64,000 nt of DNA from Flavobacteriales bacterium UBA952 (GTDB lineage: Bacteria > Bacteroidota > Bacteroidia > Flavobacteriales_D > Crocinitomicaceae), in NCBI GenBank assembly GCA_002293185.1, contig DBCS01000008.1:395085-459084 (forward strand), in the 5' to 3' direction. The position numbers were made by a program, and so were the translations under genes. Position 1 is the first letter of the stretch. Each line of letters begins with the position of its first letter. Shown piece after piece: positions 1-8,558 of this stretch. The notes beneath the pieces were generated by a model. It did not search any database and was not told where the DNA came from. It saw nothing but the letters and a program-made list of their open reading frames with translations.

Positions 1-489
1 CATGTCGTTGTAGTCGGGGAAGATGCGTTGTGCAGCGATGTAAGAAAGCGCAACAACAGAACCCCATTCGTTCATGGCATCGTGCTTGTAGAGGGTTGCT
101 AATGTTTTGTGCAAAGACATTGCGGAAACATCCATGGTTTGGCCATAGTAGTTGTAGTCGTTCTCAGTGTAGTGCTTTCCTTTGCGCACATTTGGCGACA
201 TACCAATAGAGTGCAATACAAAATCGATTTTACCACCCAAAATTTCTTGGGCTTGGGTAACGAGGTTTTCGAGATCGGCAATACTTGTTGCATCAGCTGC
301 AATAACCTGACTGCCCGTTTCAGCTGCTAATTCATTGATTTCGCCCATTCGCATGGCAATAGGAGCGTTGGTGAGCACAAAAGTTGCACCTTCTTCGTGG
401 GCTCTTTGCGCTACTTTCCAAGCGATACTTTGATTGTTCAATGCACCAAAGATGATGCCTCTTTTTCCTTTAAGTAAGTGATTTGACAT
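1..489 (-). CDS. fabI: Enoyl-ACP reductase FabI, N-terminal 163 residues (cut by window edge)
   Basis: NAD(P)H-dependent reduction of enoyl-ACP, the last step of each fatty acid elongation cycle, in the cytoplasm. The reverse strand translates from an ATG at 489 as MSNHLLKGKRGIIFGALNNQ and stays open to base 1. The glycine-rich segment GALNNQSIAWKVAQ (about residues 14-27) matches the divergent SDR cofactor motif of FabI (usual form GIANNRSIAWG). It is followed by the HSIG segment expected after the fourth strand. The catalytic Tyr/Lys region lies beyond the window; full FabI is about 260-270 residues. A -7 box lies at 506-513, so it probably has its own promoter although DUF3817 and uvrB are upstream on the same strand. 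I am confident of the family. Confidence 0.93.
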   Translation of the reverse strand, partial: MSNHLLKGKRGIIFGALNNQSIAWKVAQRAHEEGATFVLTNAPIAMRMGEINELAAETGSQVIAADATSIADLENLVTQAQEILGGKIDFVLHSIGMSPNVRKGKHYTENDYNYYGQTMDVSAMSLHKTLATLYKHDAMNEWGSVVALSYIAAQRIFPDYNDM

Positions 490-505
490 TTGATTCAATT
501 TTTAA

Positions 506-513
506 CAAAGGTA
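506..513 (-). promoter_or_regulatory. Bacteroidota -7 box upstream of fabI
   Basis: The reverse strand reads TACCTTTG, an exact match to TAnnTTTG, 16 nt before the fabI ATG. I see no clear -33 TTG at the usual distance. Confidence 0.5.
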
Positions 514-548
514 ACAACTTTATTTTTCGAGGACGCGCTTTCTATTTT

Positions 549-833
549 TTACCTCAAATACTTGCGTTCGGCCCAAAACGTACCAAACGGTAAAAAGGCG
601 GTGATAAATAAGATCAAACACTTGACAAATGGCCATTTTTCTTCAAAGAGAAAGTAGGCGATGTAAAAACAATAAATGATAAATAAGAAGCCGTGGATAT
701 AGCCGACCCATTTGTTGGGTTCTGGCATATCAAAGCCGTATTTCAAGGCCATGGTTACCAGTAAACCCAGCCATGAAAAACCTTCGGCGATAGCGGCGAT
801 TCTGAATTGTTTAAGTGCGTTATTATTAGACAT
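549..833 (-). CDS. DUF3817 small integral membrane protein
   Basis: This 94-residue inner-membrane protein has about three hydrophobic segments (about residues 10-30, 43-62 and 70-86). The pattern RIAAIAEGFSWLGLL, then a GYIHGFLFIIY segment, then LPFGTFWAERKYLR, is the DUF3817 (YdzA-like) signature. Its function is not known. The ATG at 833 lies 3 nt after the uvrB stop, so it is very probably co-transcribed with uvrB, although nothing in the sequence shows a functional link to DNA repair. The length is normal for the family. Confidence 0.85.
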   Translation of the reverse strand: MSNNNALKQFRIAAIAEGFSWLGLLVTMALKYGFDMPEPNKWVGYIHGFLFIIYCFYIAYFLFEEKWPFVKCLILFITAFLPFGTFWAERKYLR

Positions 834-836
834 ATA

Positions 837-2852
837 TTAGGATTTATCGATTGTTTTGATGATATCTCGTATGCGCGCGGCTTCGATGAAGTCGAGGTTT
901 TTGGCAGCGCTTTCCATAGCTTTTTTGAGGGCTTTTATTTCTTTTGCTCTTTCTTCCGGATTTTGAAACTTGGCATCTTGCTCAATAGACTGCTGCAGTT
1001 CTTTTTCATTTTGTAGGAGTTTGACCAGACGTGTGGCTTGGTCGCCATCGGCTACTTTTGTCGATTCCATGATTTTATCTTTGGACTTGACAAGCGCGGT
1101 GGGCACTTGATTGTGGGCCAAGTTGTAGGCTTCTTGGGTAAGCCTTCGGCGCGCAGTTTCGTCGATGGTGCGCTGCATGGAGTTGGTCATCTTGTCGGCA
1201 TACATGAGCACCCGGCCATTCACGTTTCGGGCGGCGCGCCCTACCGTTTGCACCAAAGAACGCTCGTTGCGCAAGAAGCCCTCTTTGTCGGCATCTAAGA
1301 TGGCTACCAAAGAAACTTCGGGTAAATCAAGGCCTTCGCGTAAAAGGTTGACACCAATGAGCACATCAAAATCACCTAAACGCAATTGGCGTAGTATTTC
1401 TACGCGCTCAATTGTGTCGATTTCTGAGTGTATGTAACGGCACGGAATACCCAAGCGATCCAGGTATTTTTGAAGCTCTTCGGCCATGCGTTTGGTGAGG
1501 GTTGTGACCAACACGCGTTCGTCTTTGGCCCTTCTTTCTTGGATGTTTTCGATGAGGTGGTCGATTTGGTTTTTTGACGGATATACTACAATTATGGGGT
1601 CGAGCAAGCCAGTGGGCCGTATGAGCTGCTCTACAATGACCCCTTCTGATTGCTGCATTTCGTAGTCGGCGGGTGTGGCCGAAACGTAAATAACGTTCGA
1701 TAAAAAGCCTTCGAATTCGTCGAATTTAAGGGGGCGGTTGTCTATGGCCGCTTGTAAGCGAAAACCGTAATCTACTAGATTGATTTTGCGGGAGCGGTCG
1801 CCGCCGTACATGCCGCGAACTTGCGGAAGGGTCACGTGGCTTTCGTCAATGACCATTAAGAAGTCTTCGGGGAAGTAGTCGAGTAAGCAGAAGGGACGCT
1901 CGCCGGGCTCGCGGCGGTCAAAATAGCGAGAGTAGTTTTCGATGCCAGAACAATAACCGAGTTCTCGGATCATTTCAAGATCGTAGTTGACGCGTTCTTC
2001 TAGTCTTTTCGCTTCTTCGATTTTACCTTCTTCTTTAAAGTTGGCTACTTGCTCCACGAGGTCGTCTTGAATTTGGATAATGGCCTGGCGCGTGTTGTCT
2101 GGGCTCGAGACGAATAGGTTTGCCGGAAAAATATCGATTTGTTGGAACTGCTCGAGTGTCTTGCCAGTTTCGGGGTCAATGGCCGCAATTTTCTCGATTT
2201 CGTCGCCCCAAAAACTAATGCGCAAGGCGTAGTCTGTATAGGCAAGGAAGATATCAACGGTATCGCCAGAAACGCGAAATTGTCCGCGTTCAAAATCATT
2301 GCTGGCCCGTTGGTATAAATTTTCAACCAAGCGAAATAAAAATTGATTGCGCACAACGGTGTCGCCAACTTGAAGGTGTAAAATACTGTTCTTAAACTCA
2401 GTAGGGTTCCCAATACCGTAAATGCAACTTACCGACGCCACAACGATGACATCTCGTCGGCCTGAAAGTAGGGCAGAGGTAGCTGCCAAGCGCAGTTTTT
2501 CGATTTCGTCGTTGATTTGTAGGTCTTTTTCGATAAACGTACCAGTAGAGGGAATATAGGCCTCAGGTTGGTAGTAGTCGTAGTAAGAAACAAAATACTC
2601 TACTGCATTATGAGGAAAAAACTGCTTGAATTCACCGTAAAGTTGTGCTGCAAGGGTTTTGTTGTGTGACAGTATGAGCGTGGGGCGCTGCACCTCTTGA
2701 ATAACGTTGGCAACTGTAAAGGTTTTGCCGCTCCCGGTAACGCCCAGCAAGGTTTGCTGCTGTATACCGTTGTTGAGGCCACTGACCAATTGGCGGATGG
2801 CTTCAGGTTGATCACCCGTTGGTTTATAGTCAGAAACCAGTTCAAATTGCAT
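837..2852 (-). CDS. uvrB: Excinuclease ABC subunit UvrB
   Basis: UvrB is the DNA-damage verification subunit of nucleotide excision repair: it is loaded by UvrA, melts the DNA and recruits UvrC. The product has 671 residues, the usual length. The Walker A motif GVTGSGKT is at residues 37-44. The beta-hairpin region contains YYDYYQPEAY (about 92-101). The Walker B-like DESH and helicase motifs, including the QTVGRAARN segment, follow. The C-terminus is a UVR motif (about 625-665, FIEAARIRDII) that binds UvrC. The ATG at 2852 is preceded at 4 nt by TAATTTTA, one mismatch from a -7 box, so initiation may be almost leaderless. An upstream terminator on the same strand separates it from the small gene at 2895-3041. 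Confidence 0.98.
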   Translation of the reverse strand: MQFELVSDYKPTGDQPEAIRQLVSGLNNGIQQQTLLGVTGSGKTFTVANVIQEVQRPTLILSHNKTLAAQLYGEFKQFFPHNAVEYFVSYYDYYQPEAYIPSTGTFIEKDLQINDEIEKLRLAATSALLSGRRDVIVVASVSCIYGIGNPTEFKNSILHLQVGDTVVRNQFLFRLVENLYQRASNDFERGQFRVSGDTVDIFLAYTDYALRISFWGDEIEKIAAIDPETGKTLEQFQQIDIFPANLFVSSPDNTRQAIIQIQDDLVEQVANFKEEGKIEEAKRLEERVNYDLEMIRELGYCSGIENYSRYFDRREPGERPFCLLDYFPEDFLMVIDESHVTLPQVRGMYGGDRSRKINLVDYGFRLQAAIDNRPLKFDEFEGFLSNVIYVSATPADYEMQQSEGVIVEQLIRPTGLLDPIIVVYPSKNQIDHLIENIQERRAKDERVLVTTLTKRMAEELQKYLDRLGIPCRYIHSEIDTIERVEILRQLRLGDFDVLIGVNLLREGLDLPEVSLVAILDADKEGFLRNERSLVQTVGRAARNVNGRVLMYADKMTNSMQRTIDETARRRLTQEAYNLAHNQVPTALVKSKDKIMESTKVADGDQATRLVKLLQNEKELQQSIEQDAKFQNPEERAKEIKALKKAMESAAKNLDFIEAARIRDIIKTIDKS

Positions 2853-2869
2853 GGGTTAAAATTACCAAT

Positions 2870-2892
2870 AAAAAAAGCGCCCGAAGGCGCTT
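2870..2892 (-). terminator. Intrinsic terminator of the 48-aa gene
   Basis: On the reverse strand a 7-bp stem AAGCGCC/GGCGCTT closes a TTCG tetraloop and is followed by seven T. The orientation and the T tract show that it ends reverse-strand transcripts entering from above 2895, just 3 nt after the stop of the small ORF. It lies upstream of uvrB, so it is not the uvrB terminator. Confidence 0.85.
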
Positions 2893-2894
2893 GG

Positions 2895-3041
2895 CTAATT
2901 TTTTCCTACTATAATTGAAGCGGACTTCCCTTTGATTACTTCTATTGATTTACTGTACATTTTCAGAAATTGAAGAACGCTTGGGTGGGGTAGAAATGTG
3001 GCGCTTGTGGTAGGTTGTGCGGAGTAAGTGTTTTTAATCAT
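2895..3041 (-). CDS. Small conserved-looking protein, 48 aa
   Basis: The reverse strand from an ATG at 3041 encodes a basic 48-residue peptide that starts MIKNTYSAQPTTSATFLPHP and ends SASIIVGKN. The middle, SVLQFLKMYSKSIEVIK, looks like one amphipathic helix. There is no signal peptide and no cysteine. An AAAGG stretch 4-5 nt before the ATG could act as a ribosome site. The best support is that a textbook terminator begins 3 nt after the stop codon. The PSxxQFLKMYSKSxxV pattern resembles short proteins I associate with Bacteroidota genomes, but I cannot name a function. It could be a DNA- or RNA-binding regulator, or the hairpin could belong to an sRNA instead. The short length keeps certainty moderate. 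Confidence 0.6.
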   Translation of the reverse strand: MIKNTYSAQPTTSATFLPHPSVLQFLKMYSKSIEVIKGKSASIIVGKN

Positions 3042-3106
3042 AGGCCTTTAAAATGTTTTCTATATTAACGATCAAAACCTGAAATTATTATATCGAGGAT
3101 AATTTC

Positions 3107-3114
3107 TAATTTTG
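3107..3114 (+). promoter_or_regulatory. -7 box upstream of fbaA
   Basis: TAATTTTG matches TAnnTTTG exactly, 24 nt before the chosen fbaA ATG. It would give a leader of about 18-20 nt. It also argues against a TTG start at 3112, which lies inside the box. Confidence 0.5.
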
Positions 3115-3138
3115 ATCTATCAATCAACAACAACAAAC

Positions 3139-4206
3139 ATGCAAATGATCAAGCCCGGAGTCGCCACTGGCGAACAAGTTCAAGCTATTTTTCAACTCGC
3201 CAAACAAAAGGGTTTTGCACTCCCTGCAGTAAATGTAACGAGTACCAGCACTGTCAATGCAGTGATGGAGGCAGCAGCCAACCTTAATGCACCTGTCATT
3301 ATTCAATTTTCTAATGGTGGCGGTCAATATTTTGCTGGCAAAGGGCTTTCAAATACCGCTGAAAAGGCAGCCATTTTGGGTTCCATCTCAGGCGCTCGCC
3401 ATGTGCATGCACTTGCTGAGGCCTATGGTGCTACGGTCATTTTACACACCGACCACTGCGCCAAGAACTTATTGCCTTGGATAGACGGCTTACTAGATGC
3501 AGGCGAAGCCTTTTATAAAGAAACGGGCAAGCCACTTTTTAGCTCTCACATGATTGACCTCAGCGAAGAACCACTCGCTGAAAACCTTGAAATTTGCCAG
3601 CACTACCTGCGCCGGATGTCCAAAATGGGCATGACGCTCGAAATCGAATTAGGAATTACCGGCGGTGAAGAAGATGGCGTTGACAACACGGACGTCGACA
3701 ACGCCAAACTGTACACCCAACCTGAAGAGGTTGCCGAAGCCTACGAAGCGCTATTGTTAATTTCTCCTCGTTTTACGATTGCGGCATCTTTTGGCAATGT
3801 GCACGGTGTTTACAAACCAGGAAACGTTCAACTTACGCCCGTCATCTTGAAAAATTCACAAACTTTTATCCAAGAAAAATACAAGACCGCAGCAAACCCC
3901 GTCGACTTTGTATTCCACGGAGGGTCCGGATCAAGTGTGGCAGAAATTAGAGAGGCTATTTGCTACGGCGTTGTCAAAATGAATATTGATACCGACTTGC
4001 AATTTGCATTTACGGAGGGCGTCCGTGATTATATTGCAGCAAAAATGGATTATCTTCGCACTCAAATTGGAAATCCATCTCATGCAGAGGAGCCCAACAA
4101 AAAATACTATGATCCACGCAAATGGTTGCGCGATGGCGAACTCACTTTTATCAAGCGCCTCGAACAATCTTTTGCCGATTTAAATAACATCAATACTTTG
4201 AACTGA
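3139..4206 (+). CDS. fbaA: Class II fructose-bisphosphate aldolase
   Basis: This zinc enzyme interconverts fructose 1,6-bisphosphate with DHAP and glyceraldehyde 3-phosphate in glycolysis and gluconeogenesis. It has 355 residues from the ATG at 3139, close to the long FbaA type (about 359). The HTDHC motif (residues 103-107) supplies the catalytic Asp and a zinc His. The FHGGSGSS segment and MNIDTDLQ are the phosphate- and substrate-binding loops. An in-frame TTG at 3112 would add nine residues but overlaps the promoter -7 box, so I chose the ATG. accD follows after 4 nt, suggesting an operon that joins glycolysis with fatty acid synthesis. Confidence 0.97.
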   Translation: MQMIKPGVATGEQVQAIFQLAKQKGFALPAVNVTSTSTVNAVMEAAANLNAPVIIQFSNGGGQYFAGKGLSNTAEKAAILGSISGARHVHALAEAYGATVILHTDHCAKNLLPWIDGLLDAGEAFYKETGKPLFSSHMIDLSEEPLAENLEICQHYLRRMSKMGMTLEIELGITGGEEDGVDNTDVDNAKLYTQPEEVAEAYEALLLISPRFTIAASFGNVHGVYKPGNVQLTPVILKNSQTFIQEKYKTAANPVDFVFHGGSGSSVAEIREAICYGVVKMNIDTDLQFAFTEGVRDYIAAKMDYLRTQIGNPSHAEEPNKKYYDPRKWLRDGELTFIKRLEQSFADLNNINTLN

Positions 4207-4210
4207 AACT

Positions 4211-5056
4211 ATGGCATGGTTTAAAAGAAATAAAGAGGGAATTACGACTTCCACTAACGATAAAATGGATGTGCCTCAGGGCCTCTGGGTACGTTGTTCG
4301 AATTGTAAAACGCTCTACACCGCAGACGACCTCATGCGCAATAGCTACGTTTGTGACCGCTGCTCTCATCATGAGCGCATTGGTGCAGCGGAGTATTTTG
4401 AGCTCCTATTTGATGCGCAAAAATTTGATGAACTCAATGCAGAACTTCAATCTGGTGACCCACTTGGTTTTGTGGATACCAAAAAATATACGGACCGCGT
4501 AGTAGCCACTCAAAAAGCAACAGGGCTTAAAGACGCTATTCGTACTGCCAAAGGGACGCTTGATGGCATACCTTTGGTAGTGGCAGCTATGGACTTCAAT
4601 TTTATTGGAGGTTCTATGGGCTCCGTAATGGGAGAAAAAATCGCCAGAGCTATAGACGTTTCCATAGCAGAAAAAGCGGCATTCATGATCATTTCTAAGT
4701 CTGGTGGCGCCCGCATGATGGAGGCTGGGTTTTCGCTCATGCAAATGGCGAAAGTTTCAGGTAAATTAGGTCAGCTTTCAGAGGCCAAGTTGCCTTATAT
4801 TTCTTATCTCACGGACCCAACTACAGGCGGCGTTACTGCTTCATTTGCCATGCTAGGCGATATCAATATTGCCGAGCCAGGAGCCCTTATTGGCTTTGCT
4901 GGCCCGCGCGTTGTAAAAGAAACCATAGGTAGAGACTTGCCCGAAGGTTTCCAAACTTCCGAGTTCTTGCTTGAGCACGGCTTTCTCGATTACATAATTG
5001 AGCGCACTGAGTTGCGAACTACCCTCGGGCTGTCCCTCAAATTGTTTTTCAATTAA
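4211..5056 (+). CDS. accD: Acetyl-CoA carboxylase carboxyltransferase subunit beta
   Basis: AccD pairs with AccA to transfer the carboxyl group from biotin to acetyl-CoA, giving malonyl-CoA. The 281 residues begin with the zinc ribbon of the family (C29, C32, C48, C51). A crotonase-fold carboxyltransferase domain follows, with SKSGGARMMEAG and the GGVTASFAMLGD oxyanion loop. The C-terminal GFAGPRVVKETI is also typical. It lies 4 nt after fbaA and is probably co-transcribed. It contributes to the same pathway as fabI at the left end of the window, though they are separate transcripts. Confidence 0.97.
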   Translation: MAWFKRNKEGITTSTNDKMDVPQGLWVRCSNCKTLYTADDLMRNSYVCDRCSHHERIGAAEYFELLFDAQKFDELNAELQSGDPLGFVDTKKYTDRVVATQKATGLKDAIRTAKGTLDGIPLVVAAMDFNFIGGSMGSVMGEKIARAIDVSIAEKAAFMIISKSGGARMMEAGFSLMQMAKVSGKLGQLSEAKLPYISYLTDPTTGGVTASFAMLGDINIAEPGALIGFAGPRVVKETIGRDLPEGFQTSEFLLEHGFLDYIIERTELRTTLGLSLKLFFN

Positions 5057-5097
5057 GCACATTTAGTTGTATTTTAGAGGGCTACTAAGTTCTTGTT

Positions 5098-8000
5098 ATG
5101 AAATACCTACTATTTGCGCTTTTGTTTGTATCCAATACTTACATTTTTGCTCAAGATACCACTTGGGTTCAGACCTTTACATTTGACTCCATTACGACGC
5201 GTCGGGCTAACTTTCAGTTCCCTGCCTCGCTAGATACAACGCGCTTTGAGAAGGTACAGATGTACTACAAACTCAAGTGTTCTCCGTTGACCACCTGGGA
5301 TCAATACAACTGTGGCGAATGGGATTACCTCACCTATACGCGTGTTTTTGACCACACCGGTCAATTCGATTCAGTAGCTACAAACGGTATGCAATTTTTG
5401 GCCAATTTTGCGAGCCCAGCTCAGATCAACTACAAACCGTTGCCATATCAAGATGCCAACCAATACCAAACGCAAGAGTTTTCCAGAGATGGTTCAGGCC
5501 TGAGTTACCAATCTATTAATTCTTTTGGAGGGTTGTCAGCTACTCCGTTTCAAACTGATCAGCAAGGAAGCAAGTATCAATTTGTGGTGCTTGCCTCAGA
5601 GCTTATTGCTGCAGGAATCCAACCTGGGGCTATTCGCTCGCTGCGTTTGAACACCCCTACAGGTGGTCAATTAGCGCATTTAACTATCCGTATTGCACCA
5701 ACCCAGGCGGCAACACTTTCTCAATTTTTAGCGCCTACCTTCACTGAGGTATACCGTGCATCTCACGCTCCGGGTATGGCTCAAATGCCTCTTTTAGTTG
5801 GCTGGAATAACTTTGTGTTTTACGAAGATTTTATTTGGGATGGCCTTAGTAATCTTCTGATTGAATTCACAGTTAGCAATGACTTTCCAGCGCAAACGGC
5901 TATCGATTTTGAGATGGATGCCAACACCGCGCCAATGGCTGTGAGTTATGGTACACGCAATGGTCAATTGGAATTAAGCGGCAACAATTACACGATGTCT
6001 TCTTTTGCCAATGAAGAAATTGGCGACCAATTCACCATTGAATTTTGGGCGAAGGGCAATGGCAATTTAGCGCAAAACACCACATTCATGGAGGCCCTAG
6101 ATACGGCAGGTCGTCGGGTATTTAACATCCATATGCCATGGAGCAATAACAACATCTATTTTGATGCTGGCGACGAAACCGGCTACGACCGCATCAATCA
6201 GGCGGCAAGTAGCGCAGAAATAGACGGCCAATGGAACCACTGGGCTTTTGTAAAAGACCAGTCAACAGGCCAAATGTTTATTTATAAAAATGGCCAATTG
6301 TGGCTTTCTGGCAATAATAAAAACAGAGAAATGGGCTACTTTCACCGCCTTATTATCGGTGCGAGTGGCAACCAAGCGCTCACCTGGAAAGGCAGTTTGG
6401 ATGAACTCCGCATTTTTAAAAGTGCCCTGAGTGCTGCAACTATAGCCGCTAACTATCTTCAAAAAATAGACCCAACCCATCCGAATTGGTCGAGTTTGAT
6501 TTTATACCACGACTTCGACAACCTTTCTTATGCCAGAGACTTAAGCCCGAACGGACATGTCCTTATGCCCTCTGAAGCCGCCATGATTACAAGTAATACC
6601 GCTAATTATGTGGGTCAAACCATTCACAACCAGCGCCCTTTGCTTGAATTTGGGCAGGGGAACATGGCCTTAAATGTAACCACTCATTTGGTCAATGAAT
6701 TCAAACTCAAAGAACCGGTAGTCATTTTTGAACAAGTGCCTTTACACCACCATTTTGAACTTGTCAATACTTTTATTGGTGTACAGGCGGGCACCACCAA
6801 TACCTATGACCTCAATGGCCAATTAACTGGCAGTGTGCCAATTCTGACTACCCAAACGCTACAAAACCAGTCACAAACTGTTTACAATCCACCCTTCGAA
6901 ATCATCCGAGATGTCGAAATTGCACGCTACATCACCCCTTACGGCATTCAGTTTGACCTCGGGCCAAACGGCTTTACCTGGATTTACGACGTTACGGACT
7001 ATCAACAATACCTGCATGGTTTGGTCGACCTCGCTGCCCACAACACCCAAGAACTCCTGGATTTAAAATTTGCATTTATCAAAGGGATTCCACCACGTGA
7101 TGTCGTTAAGCGCGAGCCCATTTGGTCAGACTTCAAGTCGTACAATTTTGGTCAAATGTCTGCAGACGCTGTTTTGCAAGCCAAGCCTGTTGTGCTCAGC
7201 GACAGCGCAGACATGTTTAAAATCAAAACCCGAATGTCTGGTCATGGCCAAGTTGGAGACTACGCCTGTTGTGAGTGGGTCAACAACAGCCATCAAATCA
7301 AAGTAGATGGTGTTCCGCGCTTTAATTGGAGCATCTGGGATGCAATGATTTGTGGCGACAATCCAAATATAGGACAGGGCGGAACATGGCCCTATGCCCG
7401 AGAGGGTTGGTGCCCTGGCGATATAGTTAAAGAATTTGAATTTGAACTCACGCCATATGTTACCCCCGGCGACACCGTTACCCTCGATTACGCAGTTAAT
7501 GCGGTGCCCACCAATGATCCCGGCCAGTCAGGAGGCAATTACATTGCTGCATACGACCTCATTTCTTATACCGAACCAAACTTTCAAAACGATGCCGCAA
7601 TTGTCGATGTCCTGAACCCCAATAATTATGAGTATTACTCAAAATGGAACCCCACATGTCAGAACCCGCGTATTGTCATCAAAAATACGGGTGCCCAAGC
7701 CCTGACTTCTTGCCGAATATTCTGTTGGTTAGACTACGGCGCCAATTTGGTGTTCGACTGGACTGGAAACCTCGGTTTCCTCGAACAAACAGTGGTTGAG
7801 ATTCCTGTTACCGACATGAACTGGTGGTATGAACAAGATAGCTCTTACACCTTTACGGCCTGGATTGCCGACGTCAATGGTATAATTGGCCCTGACGAAT
7901 ATAATTTAAATAGCCTCAAAACCGTTAAATACGATGCACCAGAGCGCATCGATGGCCCTTTCTTTATTTGGCTTACCACCAACAACAAAGCCAGTGAGAA

Positions 8001-8556
8001 TAGTTATCAATTGCTAGACCATGCGGGTACGGTTCTTTTTGAGCGCTCGAATCTTCAAAATACTACACAATACAAAGATACTTTTGACCTCGCTCCGGGT
8101 TGCTATTCCATCATTATAGAAGATACAGATCACGATGGTTTGGCTTTTTGGTATTCCGCCCAAGTTGAAGGAGAGACCTCAGGGCAGATGCGCTTGCGCC
8201 AAGTAGGGGGCAGTTACATCGAATTTTTCCCGGGAGATTTCGGTCATTACCACCGCTATGACTTCACCGTTGGTTTTACCTTGGATATACCAGAACATGA
8301 CATGGCATCAGAAATCTCCATTTATCCAAATCCAGGAGCGGGTCTTACCACAGTAGAATTAAGCGGCCCAATAAACGGGTCAGCAACCCTTAAACTTTTA
8401 GATTTGACGGGCAGAATTTTATATCACGAAGACATGCAGGCAACTGCTCATTTTGCAGAAAGCTTCATCGATATGCGTAGTTATCCCTCTGGAACCTACC
8501 TCTTTCAAATAGAAACAGGAAATGGTACTTATTCCCAAAAATATATCCGACAATAG
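5098..8556 (+). CDS. PNGase F-like exported protein with LamG insert and T9SS domain
   Basis: Probable surface or secreted protein of 1152 residues. A signal peptide (1-19) ends IFAQ. Residues about 20-130 resemble the PNGase F N-terminal domain (CGEWDYLTYTRVFD). A LamG/concanavalin-like domain lies at about 280-490 (FTIEFWAKGNG, WNHWAFVKD, GSLDELRIFK). Residues about 690-830 carry a PNGase F C-domain-like block with CCEW, then GGTWPYAREGWCPGD. The C-terminal 80 residues are a T9SS type A sorting domain (YPNPGAG, SGTYLFQI, KYIRQ end). PNGase F removes N-glycans from glycoproteins; whether catalytic residues survive here I cannot judge. The next gene starts 2 nt after the stop, so the two form an operon. 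Confidence 0.8.
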   Translation: MKYLLFALLFVSNTYIFAQDTTWVQTFTFDSITTRRANFQFPASLDTTRFEKVQMYYKLKCSPLTTWDQYNCGEWDYLTYTRVFDHTGQFDSVATNGMQFLANFASPAQINYKPLPYQDANQYQTQEFSRDGSGLSYQSINSFGGLSATPFQTDQQGSKYQFVVLASELIAAGIQPGAIRSLRLNTPTGGQLAHLTIRIAPTQAATLSQFLAPTFTEVYRASHAPGMAQMPLLVGWNNFVFYEDFIWDGLSNLLIEFTVSNDFPAQTAIDFEMDANTAPMAVSYGTRNGQLELSGNNYTMSSFANEEIGDQFTIEFWAKGNGNLAQNTTFMEALDTAGRRVFNIHMPWSNNNIYFDAGDETGYDRINQAASSAEIDGQWNHWAFVKDQSTGQMFIYKNGQLWLSGNNKNREMGYFHRLIIGASGNQALTWKGSLDELRIFKSALSAATIAANYLQKIDPTHPNWSSLILYHDFDNLSYARDLSPNGHVLMPSEAAMITSNTANYVGQTIHNQRPLLEFGQGNMALNVTTHLVNEFKLKEPVVIFEQVPLHHHFELVNTFIGVQAGTTNTYDLNGQLTGSVPILTTQTLQNQSQTVYNPPFEIIRDVEIARYITPYGIQFDLGPNGFTWIYDVTDYQQYLHGLVDLAAHNTQELLDLKFAFIKGIPPRDVVKREPIWSDFKSYNFGQMSADAVLQAKPVVLSDSADMFKIKTRMSGHGQVGDYACCEWVNNSHQIKVDGVPRFNWSIWDAMICGDNPNIGQGGTWPYAREGWCPGDIVKEFEFELTPYVTPGDTVTLDYAVNAVPTNDPGQSGGNYIAAYDLISYTEPNFQNDAAIVDVLNPNNYEYYSKWNPTCQNPRIVIKNTGAQALTSCRIFCWLDYGANLVFDWTGNLGFLEQTVVEIPVTDMNWWYEQDSSYTFTAWIADVNGIIGPDEYNLNSLKTVKYDAPERIDGPFFIWLTTNNKASENSYQLLDHAGTVLFERSNLQNTTQYKDTFDLAPGCYSIIIEDTDHDGLAFWYSAQVEGETSGQMRLRQVGGSYIEFFPGDFGHYHRYDFTVGFTLDIPEHDMASEISIYPNPGAGLTTVELSGPINGSATLKLLDLTGRILYHEDMQATAHFAESFIDMRSYPSGTYLFQIETGNGTYSQKYIRQ

Positions 8557-8558
8557 CT

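Noticed and set aside
837..2852. Open frames of 70-120 codons on the opposite strand or other frames of uvrB
   Set aside because: They follow from codon bias of a well-defined gene and show no start signal, homology or terminator of their own.
3112..3138. TTG start of fbaA giving nine extra residues
   Set aside because: The TTG is part of the TAATTTTG promoter box, and the family normally starts near the ATG at 3139.
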